Shown in pieces: positions 52,587-60,796 of a stretch of DNA of 64,000 bases. The DNA is from Bradyrhizobium manausense (GTDB lineage Bacteria; Pseudomonadota; Alphaproteobacteria; Rhizobiales; Xanthobacteraceae). The stretch's first letter is position 1, and every line of letters starts with the position of its first letter. The translations under genes and the position numbers were made by a program. Location of the stretch: contig NZ_JAFCLG010000018.1 of assembly GCF_018129685.1 (NCBI RefSeq), forward strand, positions 1 through 64,000. The letters are read 5' to 3'. A model generated the notes under the pieces. It had not been told where the DNA came from and ran no database searches. It saw only the letters and a list, made by a program, of their open reading frames with translations.

Positions 52587-54125
52587 CTAGATTCCCAGTT
52601 TCTGAATCTTGTGCGTGCCGCGCGCCAGCGAGACATGCTTGGTTTCCATGTAGAAGTCGAACGAGTAATCGCCGCCGTCGCGGCCGATGCCCGAGGCCTT
52701 CATGCCGCCGAACGGTGTCGGCAGATGGCGGACGTTTTCCGAGTTCAGCCAGATCATGCCGGCCTCGAGCGCGTCTGCAACGCGCAGCGCCCGCCCGACA
52801 TCGTTGGTCCAGACATAGCCGGTGAGGCCATAACGGATGTCGTTGGCGATCTCGATTGCGTCGGCCTCGTCCCTGAAAGGCAGCACGGTCAGGAAGGGGC
52901 CGAACACCTCTTCCTGCGCCACGCGCATCTTGCCGTTCGCGTCTGTCACCAGCGTCGGCTCCACATAGTGTCCGCCGCCCGGCCCGTCATAGGCCTTGCC
53001 GCCGACCGCGATGGTGGCGCCGTCTTGACGCGCGACGTCGAAATAGGAGCAGACTTTCGCCAGATGTCGCTCGTGGATCAAGGGTCCGATCTCGGTGGCG
53101 GGATCGAGGGGATGGCCGACCTTCAGCGCCTTGACGCGCGCGATCAGCTTCTCGATGAACTTCTCGGCAATGTTTTGCTGGATCAGCAGGCGGCTTGACG
53201 AGGTGCAACGTTCGCCGTTGAGCGAGTAGATCATGAACACGACGGCATCGAGCGCGCGGTCCATGTCCGCATCGTCGAACACGATCACAGGGTTCTTGCC
53301 GCCGAGTTCGAAGTGCACGCGCTTCAGCGTCGGCGCGCCCTGAACCATGATCGCGGAGCCCGTCGCACTTTCGCCAACGAAGCCGATCGCCTTGATCGCG
53401 GGATGCTCGGTCAGTGCCTTGCCGGCTTCCTCACCGAAGCCGTGCACGGTGTTGAGCACGCCGTCGGGCACGCCGGCCTCCTTGACGAGCTTCGACAAGA
53501 TGGCGGCCGTAACCGGCGACCATTCGGCCGGCTTGTGCACGACGGTGCAGCCCGCGGCGAGAGCAGGGGCGATCTTCCACGTCGAGAGCATGAACGGCGT
53601 GTTCCACGGCGTGATCACGCCGACCGGGCCGATCGGCACGCGCGTCGAGACATTCCAGTGCTCGTCGCTCGGTGTGTTGAGGCCATCCCGGGCCTCCGCG
53701 CACTTGTCGGCGAAGAAGCGGAAATTCTCGGCCGCGCGGATCGCCGCCTTGGCCATGAAGCGATAAGCCTGGCCGGTGTCGATGCATTCGAGCACGGCGA
53801 TGTCTTCGGCATTGTCCTCGATCGCGTCGGCGACGCGATGCAGCAGCTTGCGCCGCATCGCGGGCCCCATATCACGCCAGGACTTGAAGGCGAGGGAAGC
53901 CGACGTCGCAGCGGCGTCGATGTCCTCCGCATTGCCGCGGGCGACGCTTGCGAGCACAGAGCCGTCGACCGGGGACTTTGTCTCGAACGTCCGGCCGGAG
54001 ATCGACGGCACGATCTTGCCGTCGATCATGTGACCGATGCCATCGGCGCTCAACTTCTTCAGCAGCGGCGCAACGCGGTCGCGGTTGGCCTGGAACACAT
54101 CGGCTTTGGGCGTCGGCTTATCCAT
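52587..54125 (-). CDS. hpaE: 5-carboxymethyl-2-hydroxymuconate semialdehyde dehydrogenase
   Basis: 512 residues of the aldehyde dehydrogenase superfamily. Catalytic C307 (NGERCTSSSR), general base E273 (HFELGGKNP) and N175 (TPWNTPF) are present. It oxidises the HpaD ring-cleavage aldehyde to 5-carboxymethyl-2-hydroxymuconate with NAD. Its start overlaps the hpaF stop by eight bases. Operon context with hpaD, hpaF and hpaH separates it from the many general ALDHs. Confidence 0.93.
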   Translation of the reverse strand: MDKPTPKADVFQANRDRVAPLLKKLSADGIGHMIDGKIVPSISGRTFETKSPVDGSVLASVARGNAEDIDAAATSASLAFKSWRDMGPAMRRKLLHRVADAIEDNAEDIAVLECIDTGQAYRFMAKAAIRAAENFRFFADKCAEARDGLNTPSDEHWNVSTRVPIGPVGVITPWNTPFMLSTWKIAPALAAGCTVVHKPAEWSPVTAAILSKLVKEAGVPDGVLNTVHGFGEEAGKALTEHPAIKAIGFVGESATGSAIMVQGAPTLKRVHFELGGKNPVIVFDDADMDRALDAVVFMIYSLNGERCTSSSRLLIQQNIAEKFIEKLIARVKALKVGHPLDPATEIGPLIHERHLAKVCSYFDVARQDGATIAVGGKAYDGPGGGHYVEPTLVTDANGKMRVAQEEVFGPFLTVLPFRDEADAIEIANDIRYGLTGYVWTNDVGRALRVADALEAGMIWLNSENVRHLPTPFGGMKASGIGRDGGDYSFDFYMETKHVSLARGTHKIQKLGI

Positions 54126-54516
54126 GGGCGGCTTCCACTTTCAGGGCGTCGTGGATGTTGTTGCGCTTCCAGCTGGTGTCCTTGTCGTTGATCTGCATGT
54201 CGAACGACAAAGCGAACTTGCTGGCGGCGAAGACGGGATCGAGATGCTTCGAGAGCGCCTGGAAGACGTGCTCACCGGCCTTCTGACGGGTGGCGAGATC
54301 GCGGCCTTCGCCGATGCGCAGCACCATGTCGAGGAAGCCGTAATCGTGCCGGCTGTCTGCAATCGCATAGTGCTCGCACCTGACGGCGCGAACGCGGATG
54401 CCGCCAAGCGGGAAGACGCCGGTCTCGACGGCAGCTTTGCGCACGACTTCGCAGACGGCGCCGATGTCGAGACGGCCATCGAGATTGGCCGAATATTCGA
54501 TCGTGAAATGCGGCAT
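54118..54516 (-). CDS. hpaF: 5-carboxymethyl-2-hydroxymuconate delta-isomerase
   Basis: 132 residues. It starts MPHFTIEYSANLDG, so after Met removal Pro is the first residue, the catalytic base of this tautomerase-fold family. FPLGGIRVRAVRCEHYAIAD and GFLDMVLRIGEGRD are conserved CHMI segments. It shifts the double bond in 5-carboxymethyl-2-hydroxymuconate before decarboxylation. It lies 34 bp downstream of hpaH and overlaps hpaE. Confidence 0.93.
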   Translation of the reverse strand: MPHFTIEYSANLDGRLDIGAVCEVVRKAAVETGVFPLGGIRVRAVRCEHYAIADSRHDYGFLDMVLRIGEGRDLATRQKAGEHVFQALSKHLDPVFAASKFALSFDMQINDKDTSWKRNNIHDALKVEAAHG

Positions 54517-54550
54517 GGCGGTTTCACTCCCTGTGTCTTCTTATTGCATT

Positions 54551-55357
54551 CTAAGCAAAGTAGCAGCTGACCGAGCCATAGGCGCCATAATCGGCTTGAA
54601 TTGTGTCGCCCTTGCGGGTCTCGATCGGACGGATGAAAGAGCCGGCGAGCACGACCTGGCCGGGCTCCAGCGCAAGCCCGAGCGGCGCGATCTTTTTGGC
54701 GAGCCAGGCGACTGCGGTGGCGGGATGATTGAGCACGCCGGCGGCAAGGCCAGTCTCTTCCAGCTGGCCGTTCTTGAAGCACAACGCACCGATCCAGCGC
54801 AGGTCCGCGTCCAGCGGACGGATCGGCCGTCCGCCGAGCACGATGCCGGCATTCGCGGCATTGTCGGCGATGGTGTCGTGGATTTTTCGCGTGGCCTTGG
54901 TCTGGGGATCGACACGCTCGATCCGCGTATCCAGGATCTCCAGCGCCGGCACGACGAAATCGGTGGCATTGAGCACGTCGAACAGCGTGCAGTCGGGACC
55001 TTCGAGCCGCTTGCTCATGACGAAGGCGAGCTCGGCCTCGACGCGAGTTGCGATGAAGCGCTCGGTCGGCACCAGGCCGCCATCGGCGAAGAACATGTCG
55101 TCGAGCAGCACGCCGGAATCCGGCTCGTCGATGTTGAGCGCGCTCTGCATCGCCTTCGAGGTCAGGCCGATCTTGTGGCCTTTGACGAGGCGACCCTCGG
55201 CGATCTTGATGTCGACCCACGCCTTCTGAATCGCGTAGGCATGGGCAATGGTGATGTCGGGGAAGTCCTGCGAGAGCTGCCGGATCTGCACGCGGGTCTT
55301 TTCCGCCTGGTGCAGACGTTTCGCGCAGGCTTGGATATCGTCGTTCGAAAGCGGCAT
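54551..55357 (-). CDS. hpaH: 2-oxo-hept-4-ene-1,7-dioate hydratase
   Basis: 268 residues, the MhpD/HpaH hydratase family. Visible are HAYAIQKAWVDIKIAEGRLVKGHKIGLTSKAMQ near residues 39-71, the acid-rich RVEAELAFVMSKRLEGPDC, and VLAGSFIRPIETRKGDTIQADYGAYGSVSCYF at the end. It hydrates the HpaG product for HpaI cleavage. It is the first gene of the minus-strand hpa operon; its start faces hpaR across a 125-bp gap containing a palindromic operator. Confidence 0.93.
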   Translation of the reverse strand: MPLSNDDIQACAKRLHQAEKTRVQIRQLSQDFPDITIAHAYAIQKAWVDIKIAEGRLVKGHKIGLTSKAMQSALNIDEPDSGVLLDDMFFADGGLVPTERFIATRVEAELAFVMSKRLEGPDCTLFDVLNATDFVVPALEILDTRIERVDPQTKATRKIHDTIADNAANAGIVLGGRPIRPLDADLRWIGALCFKNGQLEETGLAAGVLNHPATAVAWLAKKIAPLGLALEPGQVVLAGSFIRPIETRKGDTIQADYGAYGSVSCYFA

Positions 55358-55389
55358 CGGTGAACTGCCAAATCGTGGTGCCGGGAGAT

Positions 55390-55405
55390 ACTTAACATGT
55401 TAAGT
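55390..55405. promoter_or_regulatory. Putative HpaR operator, 16-bp perfect palindrome
   Basis: ACTTAACATGTTAAGT is perfectly symmetric and lies 32 bp upstream of hpaH and 77 bp upstream of hpaR, in an AT-rich stretch. MarR-family repressors such as HpaR bind palindromes of about this size. A site here could control both directions. Confidence 0.72.
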
Positions 55406-55482
55406 GAATGCGTCAATCACGATTCGGGTTTGCTGCACTGCAAACGTTTTGCGGTCTGAGCGGGCGGCTTTGAAAGAGCGTT

Positions 55483-56001
55483 ATGGCCAAGAAGTCCACT
55501 GATCCGACCAACACAAGCGCGGCTGCCGCGCGGCAAGTGCCGATGCGCGACTTCTCGCGCTCGCTGCCGATGTCGCTGCTGAGGGCTCGCGAGGCGGTGA
55601 TGCGGCAATTTCGCCCATCGCTGCGCGAGCATGGCTTGACCGAGCAGCAATGGCGCATCCTGCGCGCGCTCGCGGCGATCGAGGCCGCCGAGGTCACGGA
55701 ACTCGCGCGCACGGCATTTCTCCTCGGCCCGAGCCTGTCGCGCATCCTGCGCGATCTCGAGGCGCGCAATTTGATCGATCGCAAGACGGCGAAGACGGAC
55801 CAGCGCCGCAGCATGGTGTCGATCTCGAAAGAGGGGGTGAAGCTGATGGCGGCGGTCGCGCCGTCGTCGGAAGCAATTTATGCCGAGATCACGCAGCGTT
55901 TCGGCGCGCGCAAGCTGGCCGAGCTGCAGGAGATGCTGGGCGAGCTCGAGCGGAGCCTCGCAGGGCTTGGCGCCGGCGATGAGGCAAATGCCGAGGAGTG
56001 A
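55483..56001 (+). CDS. hpaR: MarR-family repressor of homoprotocatechuate degradation
   Basis: 172 residues. The winged helix region includes LTEQQWRILRALAAI, LARTAFLLGPSLSRILRDLEARNLI (recognition helix) and KTAKTDQRRSMVSISKEG (wing). It carries SRSLPMSLLRAREAVMRQFRP upstream, as HpaR proteins do. It is divergent from the hpaH-FDE genes and is followed by a terminator and then hpaI. In E. coli HpaR represses the meta operon and is released by homoprotocatechuate-type ligands. Confidence 0.9.
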   Translation: MAKKSTDPTNTSAAAARQVPMRDFSRSLPMSLLRAREAVMRQFRPSLREHGLTEQQWRILRALAAIEAAEVTELARTAFLLGPSLSRILRDLEARNLIDRKTAKTDQRRSMVSISKEGVKLMAAVAPSSEAIYAEITQRFGARKLAELQEMLGELERSLAGLGAGDEANAEE

Positions 56002-56020
56002 AAGCAGATATGCGCATGGG

Positions 56021-56054
56021 CGCGGCAACAGCCATGGACATTGCCGCGTTTTTT
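56021..56054 (+). terminator. Intrinsic terminator after hpaR
   Basis: CGCGGCAA (56021-56028) and TTGCCGCG (56041-56048) are perfect arms, followed by six Ts to 56054. It ends hpaR transcription and means hpaI has its own promoter in 56055-56169. Confidence 0.9.
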
Positions 56055-56169
56055 AGCTCAAAGTGCCGCCCAAGCTGATCCGTCCAAAATCGGCATCGGA
56101 AGGCAGGATCGCGCTGTTGCGGCGCTCGTCATGGTGGCGAAGATCCAGGCAAAAAAGAAGGAAGGCAAC

Positions 56170-56946
56170 GTGGCGAACAAGGTCAAGGAAATCTGGAAGT
56201 CGGGCAAGGCCGTGGTCAACGCGTGGCTGGCCATTCCCTCCGGCTTCTCGGCTGAGATGATCGCGCAGTGCGGCTTCGACAGCGTCACCGTCGATATCCA
56301 GCATGGCGTGCAGGACTATCAGTCGATGGTGCAGTGCTTCCAGGCCATGGACAAGCACCCGGTCGTCCCGATGGTCCGCGTGCCCTGGAACGAGCCCGGC
56401 ATCATCGGCAAGGTGCTCGATGGCGGCGCCTATGGCGTGATCTGCCCGATGGTCAACACGGCGCAGGAAGCCAGGAACCTCGTCTCCTATTCCAAATATC
56501 CGCCGCAGGGCGTCCGTTCCAACGGGCCGATCCGCGCCGGCATGTACGGCACCGCCGGCTCGTATCAGAAGACCGCGAATGCCGACACCATCCTGCTGCC
56601 GATGATGGAGACCAAGACGGCGGTCGAGAACATGGAAGCGATCCTCGATGTCGAGGGCATCGACGGCGTTTATATCGGTCCGTCCGACCTCGGCTTCTCC
56701 TACGGCCTCGAGCCCAAGCTCGATCGCTCCGAGCCCGAGATCCTCGCGATCTACGACAAGATCATCAAGGAATGCGGCAAGCGCGGTCTCAACCCCGGTA
56801 TTCATTGCAGCGGCGCCGAAGGCGCGGCGCGTGCCATCAACATGGGCTTCAAGCTGGTGACGCTCTCGAACGAGGTCGGCATGATGACGACCTACGCCAA
56901 GATGCAGGTCAACGCGACCCGCAAGGATTCGGGCGGCAAGGCCTGA
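56170..56946 (+). CDS. hpaI: 4-hydroxy-2-oxoheptanedioate aldolase-type enzyme
   Basis: 258 residues from a GTG with AGGAAGG upstream. With this start, catalytic H45 (DIQHG) and R70 (MVRVPWNE) fall at the same numbers as in E. coli HpaI. E147 (PMMETKT) and D173 (GPSDLG) supply the metal site. An in-frame ATG at 56131 is a weaker choice, and an upstream TTG lies in the hpaR terminator. It cleaves 4-hydroxy-2-oxoheptanedioate to pyruvate and succinate semialdehyde. The residue before H45 is Gln where E. coli has Glu. Members of the family also act on 2-dehydro-3-deoxy sugar acids. Confidence 0.88.
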   Translation: MANKVKEIWKSGKAVVNAWLAIPSGFSAEMIAQCGFDSVTVDIQHGVQDYQSMVQCFQAMDKHPVVPMVRVPWNEPGIIGKVLDGGAYGVICPMVNTAQEARNLVSYSKYPPQGVRSNGPIRAGMYGTAGSYQKTANADTILLPMMETKTAVENMEAILDVEGIDGVYIGPSDLGFSYGLEPKLDRSEPEILAIYDKIIKECGKRGLNPGIHCSGAEGAARAINMGFKLVTLSNEVGMMTTYAKMQVNATRKDSGGKA

Positions 56947-56968
56947 TCTCAGGCGAATGGCGAATAGG

Positions 56969-57008
56969 GAGTAGCGAATAGCGCTGCTCCCTTTTCCATT
57001 CGCTACTC
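56969..57008. repeat. Short inverted repeat between hpaI and UxaA-family gene
   Basis: GAGTAGCGAAT (56969-56979) and ATTCGCTACTC (56998-57008) are perfect 11-bp arms. It lacks similarity to families A-G. Confidence 0.75.
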
Positions 57009-57042
57009 ACCATTTGCCACTCGCCTCCCAAGGAGACCTTCC

Positions 57043-58566
57043 ATGACCATCAGCCCCGTCATCCGCCTGCATCCCGATGATGGCGTGCTGATTGCGCGCG
57101 CCAGCCTGCCGCCGGGGACGGTGGTGGCCGACGGCGTGACCACGGTCGAGCGCATTCCCTCCGGCCACAAGGTTGCGATCAAGCCGATCGCGGTGGGCGA
57201 GCCTGTCGTCCGCTACGGCCAGATCATCGGCTTTGCGACCCAGGGCATATCGCCGGGCCAGCACGTGCACGTGCAGAACATCGGCATGGGCGATTTCGCC
57301 AAGGACTACGCCTATTGCGCCGACGTCAAGCCGACGCCGAACTTCGATCTGCCGGCGACGTTCGAGGGCATCCGTCGCCCGGACGGCCGCGTCGCCACGC
57401 GCAACTATATCGGCATCCTCACCTCGGTGAATTGCAGCGCGCATGTGGCCAGCCTTGTCGCTGACGTCTTCAAGAAGAATCCCTTCACCGGCGACAATCC
57501 GCTGGCCGAATTCCCCAATGTCGACGGCGTCGTCGCGCTGACCCACAAGACCGGCTGCGGCATGACGCAGAACGAGCCGCTGGCGCTGCTTCGCCGCACG
57601 CTCGGCGGCTATGCGCGCCACGTGAACTTCTCTCACGTGATCGTGCTGGGCCTCGGCTGCGAGGTGAACCAGATCGGCGGCCTGATGGAAGAGCAGAAGC
57701 TCGCGGGCCGGCTGCGGGCCATGGACATCCAGGAGGTTGGCGGCACCCGGAAGACCGTGGAAGCCGGCATCGCCTTCGTGCGCGAGGCCCTTGCCGACGC
57801 CAACAAGGTCAAGCGCGAGAGCGTTCCCGCGAGCGAACTGATCGTGGCGCTGCAGTGTGGCGGCTCGGACGGCTATTCCGGCGTGTCGGCCAATCCGGCG
57901 CTGGGCGCGGCCAGCGACCTGATCGTCCGTCACGGTGGCACCGTGATCCTGTCGGAGACGCCGGAGACCTACGGCGCCGAGCATCTCTTGACGCGCCGCG
58001 CCGTCAGTCGCGAGGTCGGCGAGAAGCTGGTCGATCTCATGCGCTGGTGGGACGAGTACACGACGCGCGAAGGCGCCGAGATGAACGCCAATCCAAGCCC
58101 CGGCAACAAGGCCGGCGGCCTCACCACCATCCTCGAGAAGTCCCTTGGTGCGATGGCGAAGGCCGGCACCACCAATCTCGTCGAGGTCTTGCGTTATGCC
58201 GAGCCGGTGACCAAGCGCGGCTTCGTGTTCATGGATACGCCCGGCTATGATCCGGTCGCCGCGACCGGCCAGGTCGCGGGCGGCGCCAATCTCGTCTGCT
58301 TTACCACCGGTCGTGGCAGCGTGTTCGGCTGCAAGCCCGCCCCCTCGATCAAGCTCGCAACCAACACGCCCATGTACAAGCGCATGGAAGACGACATGGA
58401 CGTCAATTGCGGCACCATCCTCGAAGGCGAGGAAAGCGTTCAGCAGTGCGGCGAACGCATCTTCGATCTCATCCTCAAGACCGCATCCGGCCAGCCGACC
58501 AAGAGCGAGAGCTTCGATTTCGGCGGCGCCGAGTTCGCGCCCTGGGTGCTCGGCGCAACGATGTAA
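57043..58566 (+). CDS. UxaA-family altronate/galactarate-type dehydratase
   Basis: 507 residues. An N-terminal SAF domain (about 8-90, VIRLHPDDGVLIARASLPPGT) is followed by the UxaA core with THKTGCGMTQNE, GLGCEVNQIGGL and LQCGGSDGYSGVSANPALG. The C-terminal SCFT-like FTTGRGSVFGCKPAPSIKLATN is also characteristic. These enzymes remove water from sugar acids in the cytoplasm using Fe or Mn. It lies 96 bp after the hpaI aldolase, which suggests the aldolase could also serve a sugar-acid route. The specific acid is unclear. Confidence 0.9.
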   Translation: MTISPVIRLHPDDGVLIARASLPPGTVVADGVTTVERIPSGHKVAIKPIAVGEPVVRYGQIIGFATQGISPGQHVHVQNIGMGDFAKDYAYCADVKPTPNFDLPATFEGIRRPDGRVATRNYIGILTSVNCSAHVASLVADVFKKNPFTGDNPLAEFPNVDGVVALTHKTGCGMTQNEPLALLRRTLGGYARHVNFSHVIVLGLGCEVNQIGGLMEEQKLAGRLRAMDIQEVGGTRKTVEAGIAFVREALADANKVKRESVPASELIVALQCGGSDGYSGVSANPALGAASDLIVRHGGTVILSETPETYGAEHLLTRRAVSREVGEKLVDLMRWWDEYTTREGAEMNANPSPGNKAGGLTTILEKSLGAMAKAGTTNLVEVLRYAEPVTKRGFVFMDTPGYDPVAATGQVAGGANLVCFTTGRGSVFGCKPAPSIKLATNTPMYKRMEDDMDVNCGTILEGEESVQQCGERIFDLILKTASGQPTKSESFDFGGAEFAPWVLGATM

Positions 58567-58744
58567 TCTCATGTCGGCGGTATCAGACCACGGCGCTGGC
58601 GCCTTCCTAAGTAGTGATACGGAGGCGTCATTTGATCGCGCGGGTCCCGGTGCTCACGCCTGATTAATATTTTCTGCCGTAATTCTTGAGTCGATGCGGA
58701 CTCCATTTCTACGAGGCGTTCGCCTTGGCCAAGGATTGGATGAG

Positions 58745-59266
58745 ATGACGCGCGCGATACGGCCGACCGGCGTTGAGAGTTTCCTCGGCGAGGAGGAACT
58801 GATCGTATCGAAGACCGATCTGAAGGGCCGCATCACCTACGCCAACGACGTCTTCGTGCGCATGGCCAAATATACCTATGCGGAACTGATGGGTGCGCCC
58901 CACAGCCTGATCCGCCATCCCGATATGCCGCGCGCCGTCTTCAAGCTGCTGTGGGACACGCTGCAGTCCAAGCAGGAGATCTTCGCCTATGTCGTCAATC
59001 TGGCGAAGGACGGCAGCCATTACTGGGTGTTCGCCCACGTCACGCCGACCTTCGACGAGCGCGGCAACATCGTCGGCTATCACTCCAACCGTCGCAAGCC
59101 GGATCCCCTCCAGATCGAACGCATCAAGCCGATCTACAAGACGCTGTGCGCCGAAGAGGCGCGGCACGCCAATGCCAAGGACGGCATGCATGCAAGCTTC
59201 GATGCGATGGTCGGACTGCTAAAGCAACAGGGTGTGGGTTACGATGAATTTGTGCTCTCTATCTAA
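58745..59266 (+). CDS. PAS-domain protein, Aer-like sensor half
   Basis: 173 residues with one PAS domain over about 22-118: TDLKGRITYANDVFVRMAKY, HSLIRHPDMPRAVFKLLWDTL and DGSHYWVFAHVTPTFDERGNIVGYHSNRRKP. This is the FAD-binding PAS type of the aerotaxis receptor Aer, but the protein stops about 50 residues later without membrane or signalling domains. It overlaps the next gene, a membrane-bound chemotaxis transducer, by 23 bp. ATG 58745 has GGATGAG upstream; an ATG 17 codons earlier is possible. Confidence 0.87.
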   Translation: MTRAIRPTGVESFLGEEELIVSKTDLKGRITYANDVFVRMAKYTYAELMGAPHSLIRHPDMPRAVFKLLWDTLQSKQEIFAYVVNLAKDGSHYWVFAHVTPTFDERGNIVGYHSNRRKPDPLQIERIKPIYKTLCAEEARHANAKDGMHASFDAMVGLLKQQGVGYDEFVLSI

Positions 59267-60548
59267 GGCGCAGGGAGCGACCGCGCTCGCGCTTGCTCTT
59301 GCTGTCGTTGCGTTCGCGCTTTCGCTTCTCGGCGTGACCGGCCTTTCCGCTGCGGCATTGCTGGGCGTGACGGTCGCGCTGCTCGCCTACGCCGTCTGGT
59401 GCCAGCATCGCACGGCAATGGTGGTCGATGAGGTCGCCGATGTCTGCCGCAAGGCATCGCATGGCGATCTGGAAGCGCGTATCCTGAGCGTTCGCCAGGC
59501 CGGCCGGATCGGCTCGATCCAGAAATCGGTCAACGACATGCTCGACATCACCGATGCATTCCAGCGCGAGGCCTCGGCCTCGATGGACTATGCCAGCCGC
59601 GGCAAGTATTTTCGCAAGATTCTCGCGCGCGGTCTGCCCGGCTCGTTCCGCCGCTCCGCCACGGTCATCAATTCCGGCACCGACAGCCTCGGCCGCCGCG
59701 TGGTCGAGATCGCCGATCTCGCCCGGCAGTTCGGCACGCATCTTGACGGCGTCGCCGGCACGCTGATGGGGGCAGCCACCGATCTCGAAACCGATGCCGG
59801 CCGGATGGCGGCTGCAGCCGAGAAGACCAGCCAGCAAACGTCAGGTGTGCTCAGCGCCTCCGATCAGGCCTCGCGCAACGTCGCGACCGTCGCCAGCGCC
59901 GCCGAGCAACTCGCTTCATCGATCGCCGAAATCGGCCGCCAGGTCACCGGCTCGACCGCGAGCACGGGCCGCGCGGTGACCGAGGCCAACCGCGCCGGCA
60001 GCGAAATTCGCACGCTTGCGGATGCGGCGCTGCGGATCGGCGACGTGGTCAAGCTGATCAGCGAGATCGCCTCGCAGACCAATCTGCTGGCGCTCAACGC
60101 CACCATCGAGGCGGCGCGGGCAGGCGAGGCCGGCCGAGGTTTTGCGGTCGTAGCCTCCGAAGTCAAGAGCCTGGCCAACCAGACCGCCAAGGCGACCGAG
60201 GAGATCAGCGCCAAGGTCGGCGAGATGCAGCAGTCGACCACAAATTCGGTCGCGGCCGTCGAGGCGATCGCGCAGACCATCAGCGAGATCGACGGCATCA
60301 CCGCCTCGATCGCAACTTCGATCGAGCAGCAGGGCCTCGCCACCCGCGAGATCGCCCGCAACGTCCAGGAAGCCTCGGCTGGCACCTTGCAGGTCTCTTC
60401 CAACGTCACCGGCATCAGCGAAGCTGCCGCCGATACGGGCCGCGTCGCCAGCCGGGTCAACAGCGCCTCCGAGCGCGTCCATGGCGAGGTCGAGACGCTC
60501 AGGCGCGAGGTGACGCAGTTCCTGCAGCGGCTGACCTCGGCTGCTTAA
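59244..60548 (+). CDS. Methyl-accepting chemotaxis protein, partner of Aer-like PAS protein
   Basis: 434 residues. Two adjoining N-terminal membrane segments (about 12-33 and 36-53) have almost no periplasmic loop. A HAMP-like linker (ADVCRKASHGDLEARI) and an MCP signalling domain with NLLALNATIEAARAGEAGRGFAVVASEVKSLANQ follow. This is the architecture of Aer minus its PAS domain, and the PAS domain is supplied by the overlapping upstream gene. So the two likely make one oxygen or redox receptor. No CheR pentapeptide is visible. Confidence 0.9.
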   Translation: MNLCSLSKAQGATALALALAVVAFALSLLGVTGLSAAALLGVTVALLAYAVWCQHRTAMVVDEVADVCRKASHGDLEARILSVRQAGRIGSIQKSVNDMLDITDAFQREASASMDYASRGKYFRKILARGLPGSFRRSATVINSGTDSLGRRVVEIADLARQFGTHLDGVAGTLMGAATDLETDAGRMAAAAEKTSQQTSGVLSASDQASRNVATVASAAEQLASSIAEIGRQVTGSTASTGRAVTEANRAGSEIRTLADAALRIGDVVKLISEIASQTNLLALNATIEAARAGEAGRGFAVVASEVKSLANQTAKATEEISAKVGEMQQSTTNSVAAVEAIAQTISEIDGITASIATSIEQQGLATREIARNVQEASAGTLQVSSNVTGISEAAADTGRVASRVNSASERVHGEVETLRREVTQFLQRLTSAA

Positions 60549-60567
60549 CTCCGTCCACAAGAAGTCG

Positions 60568-60649
60568 TCATGCCCGGGCTTGTCCCGGGCATCCACGTTC
60601 TTCGTGCCGCGGCAAGGTCGTGGATGGCCGGGACAAGCCCGGCCATGAC
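60568..60649. repeat. Family-B palindromic repeat
   Basis: The left arm starts GTCATGCCCGGGCTTGTCCC and the right arm ends GGGACAAGCCCGGCCATGAC, with CCACG/CGTGG inside. It lies 20 bp after the chemotaxis gene. Confidence 0.87.
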
Positions 60650-60796
60650 GGGCAGCTGAGCACCAAACTTTCGCGGCTCAAGCGATTGCTCTCGGTCGAC
60701 CCGCACCTTGCATAGGCACGGTCTGCCCGTTGTTAGTGCTTGATCGCATTGACGTCAGGTGTTCTGCTCAAAAAAGCTGCTGGAGCACCGTACCCC

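Noticed and set aside
56041..56169. Longer N terminus for hpaI
   Set aside because: The upstream TTG falls in the hpaR terminator, and only the GTG at 56170 places His45 and Arg70 at the family positions.
58592..58603. GGCGC-TG-GCGCC hairpin after the UxaA-family gene as terminator
   Set aside because: The loop is too small and no T run follows.
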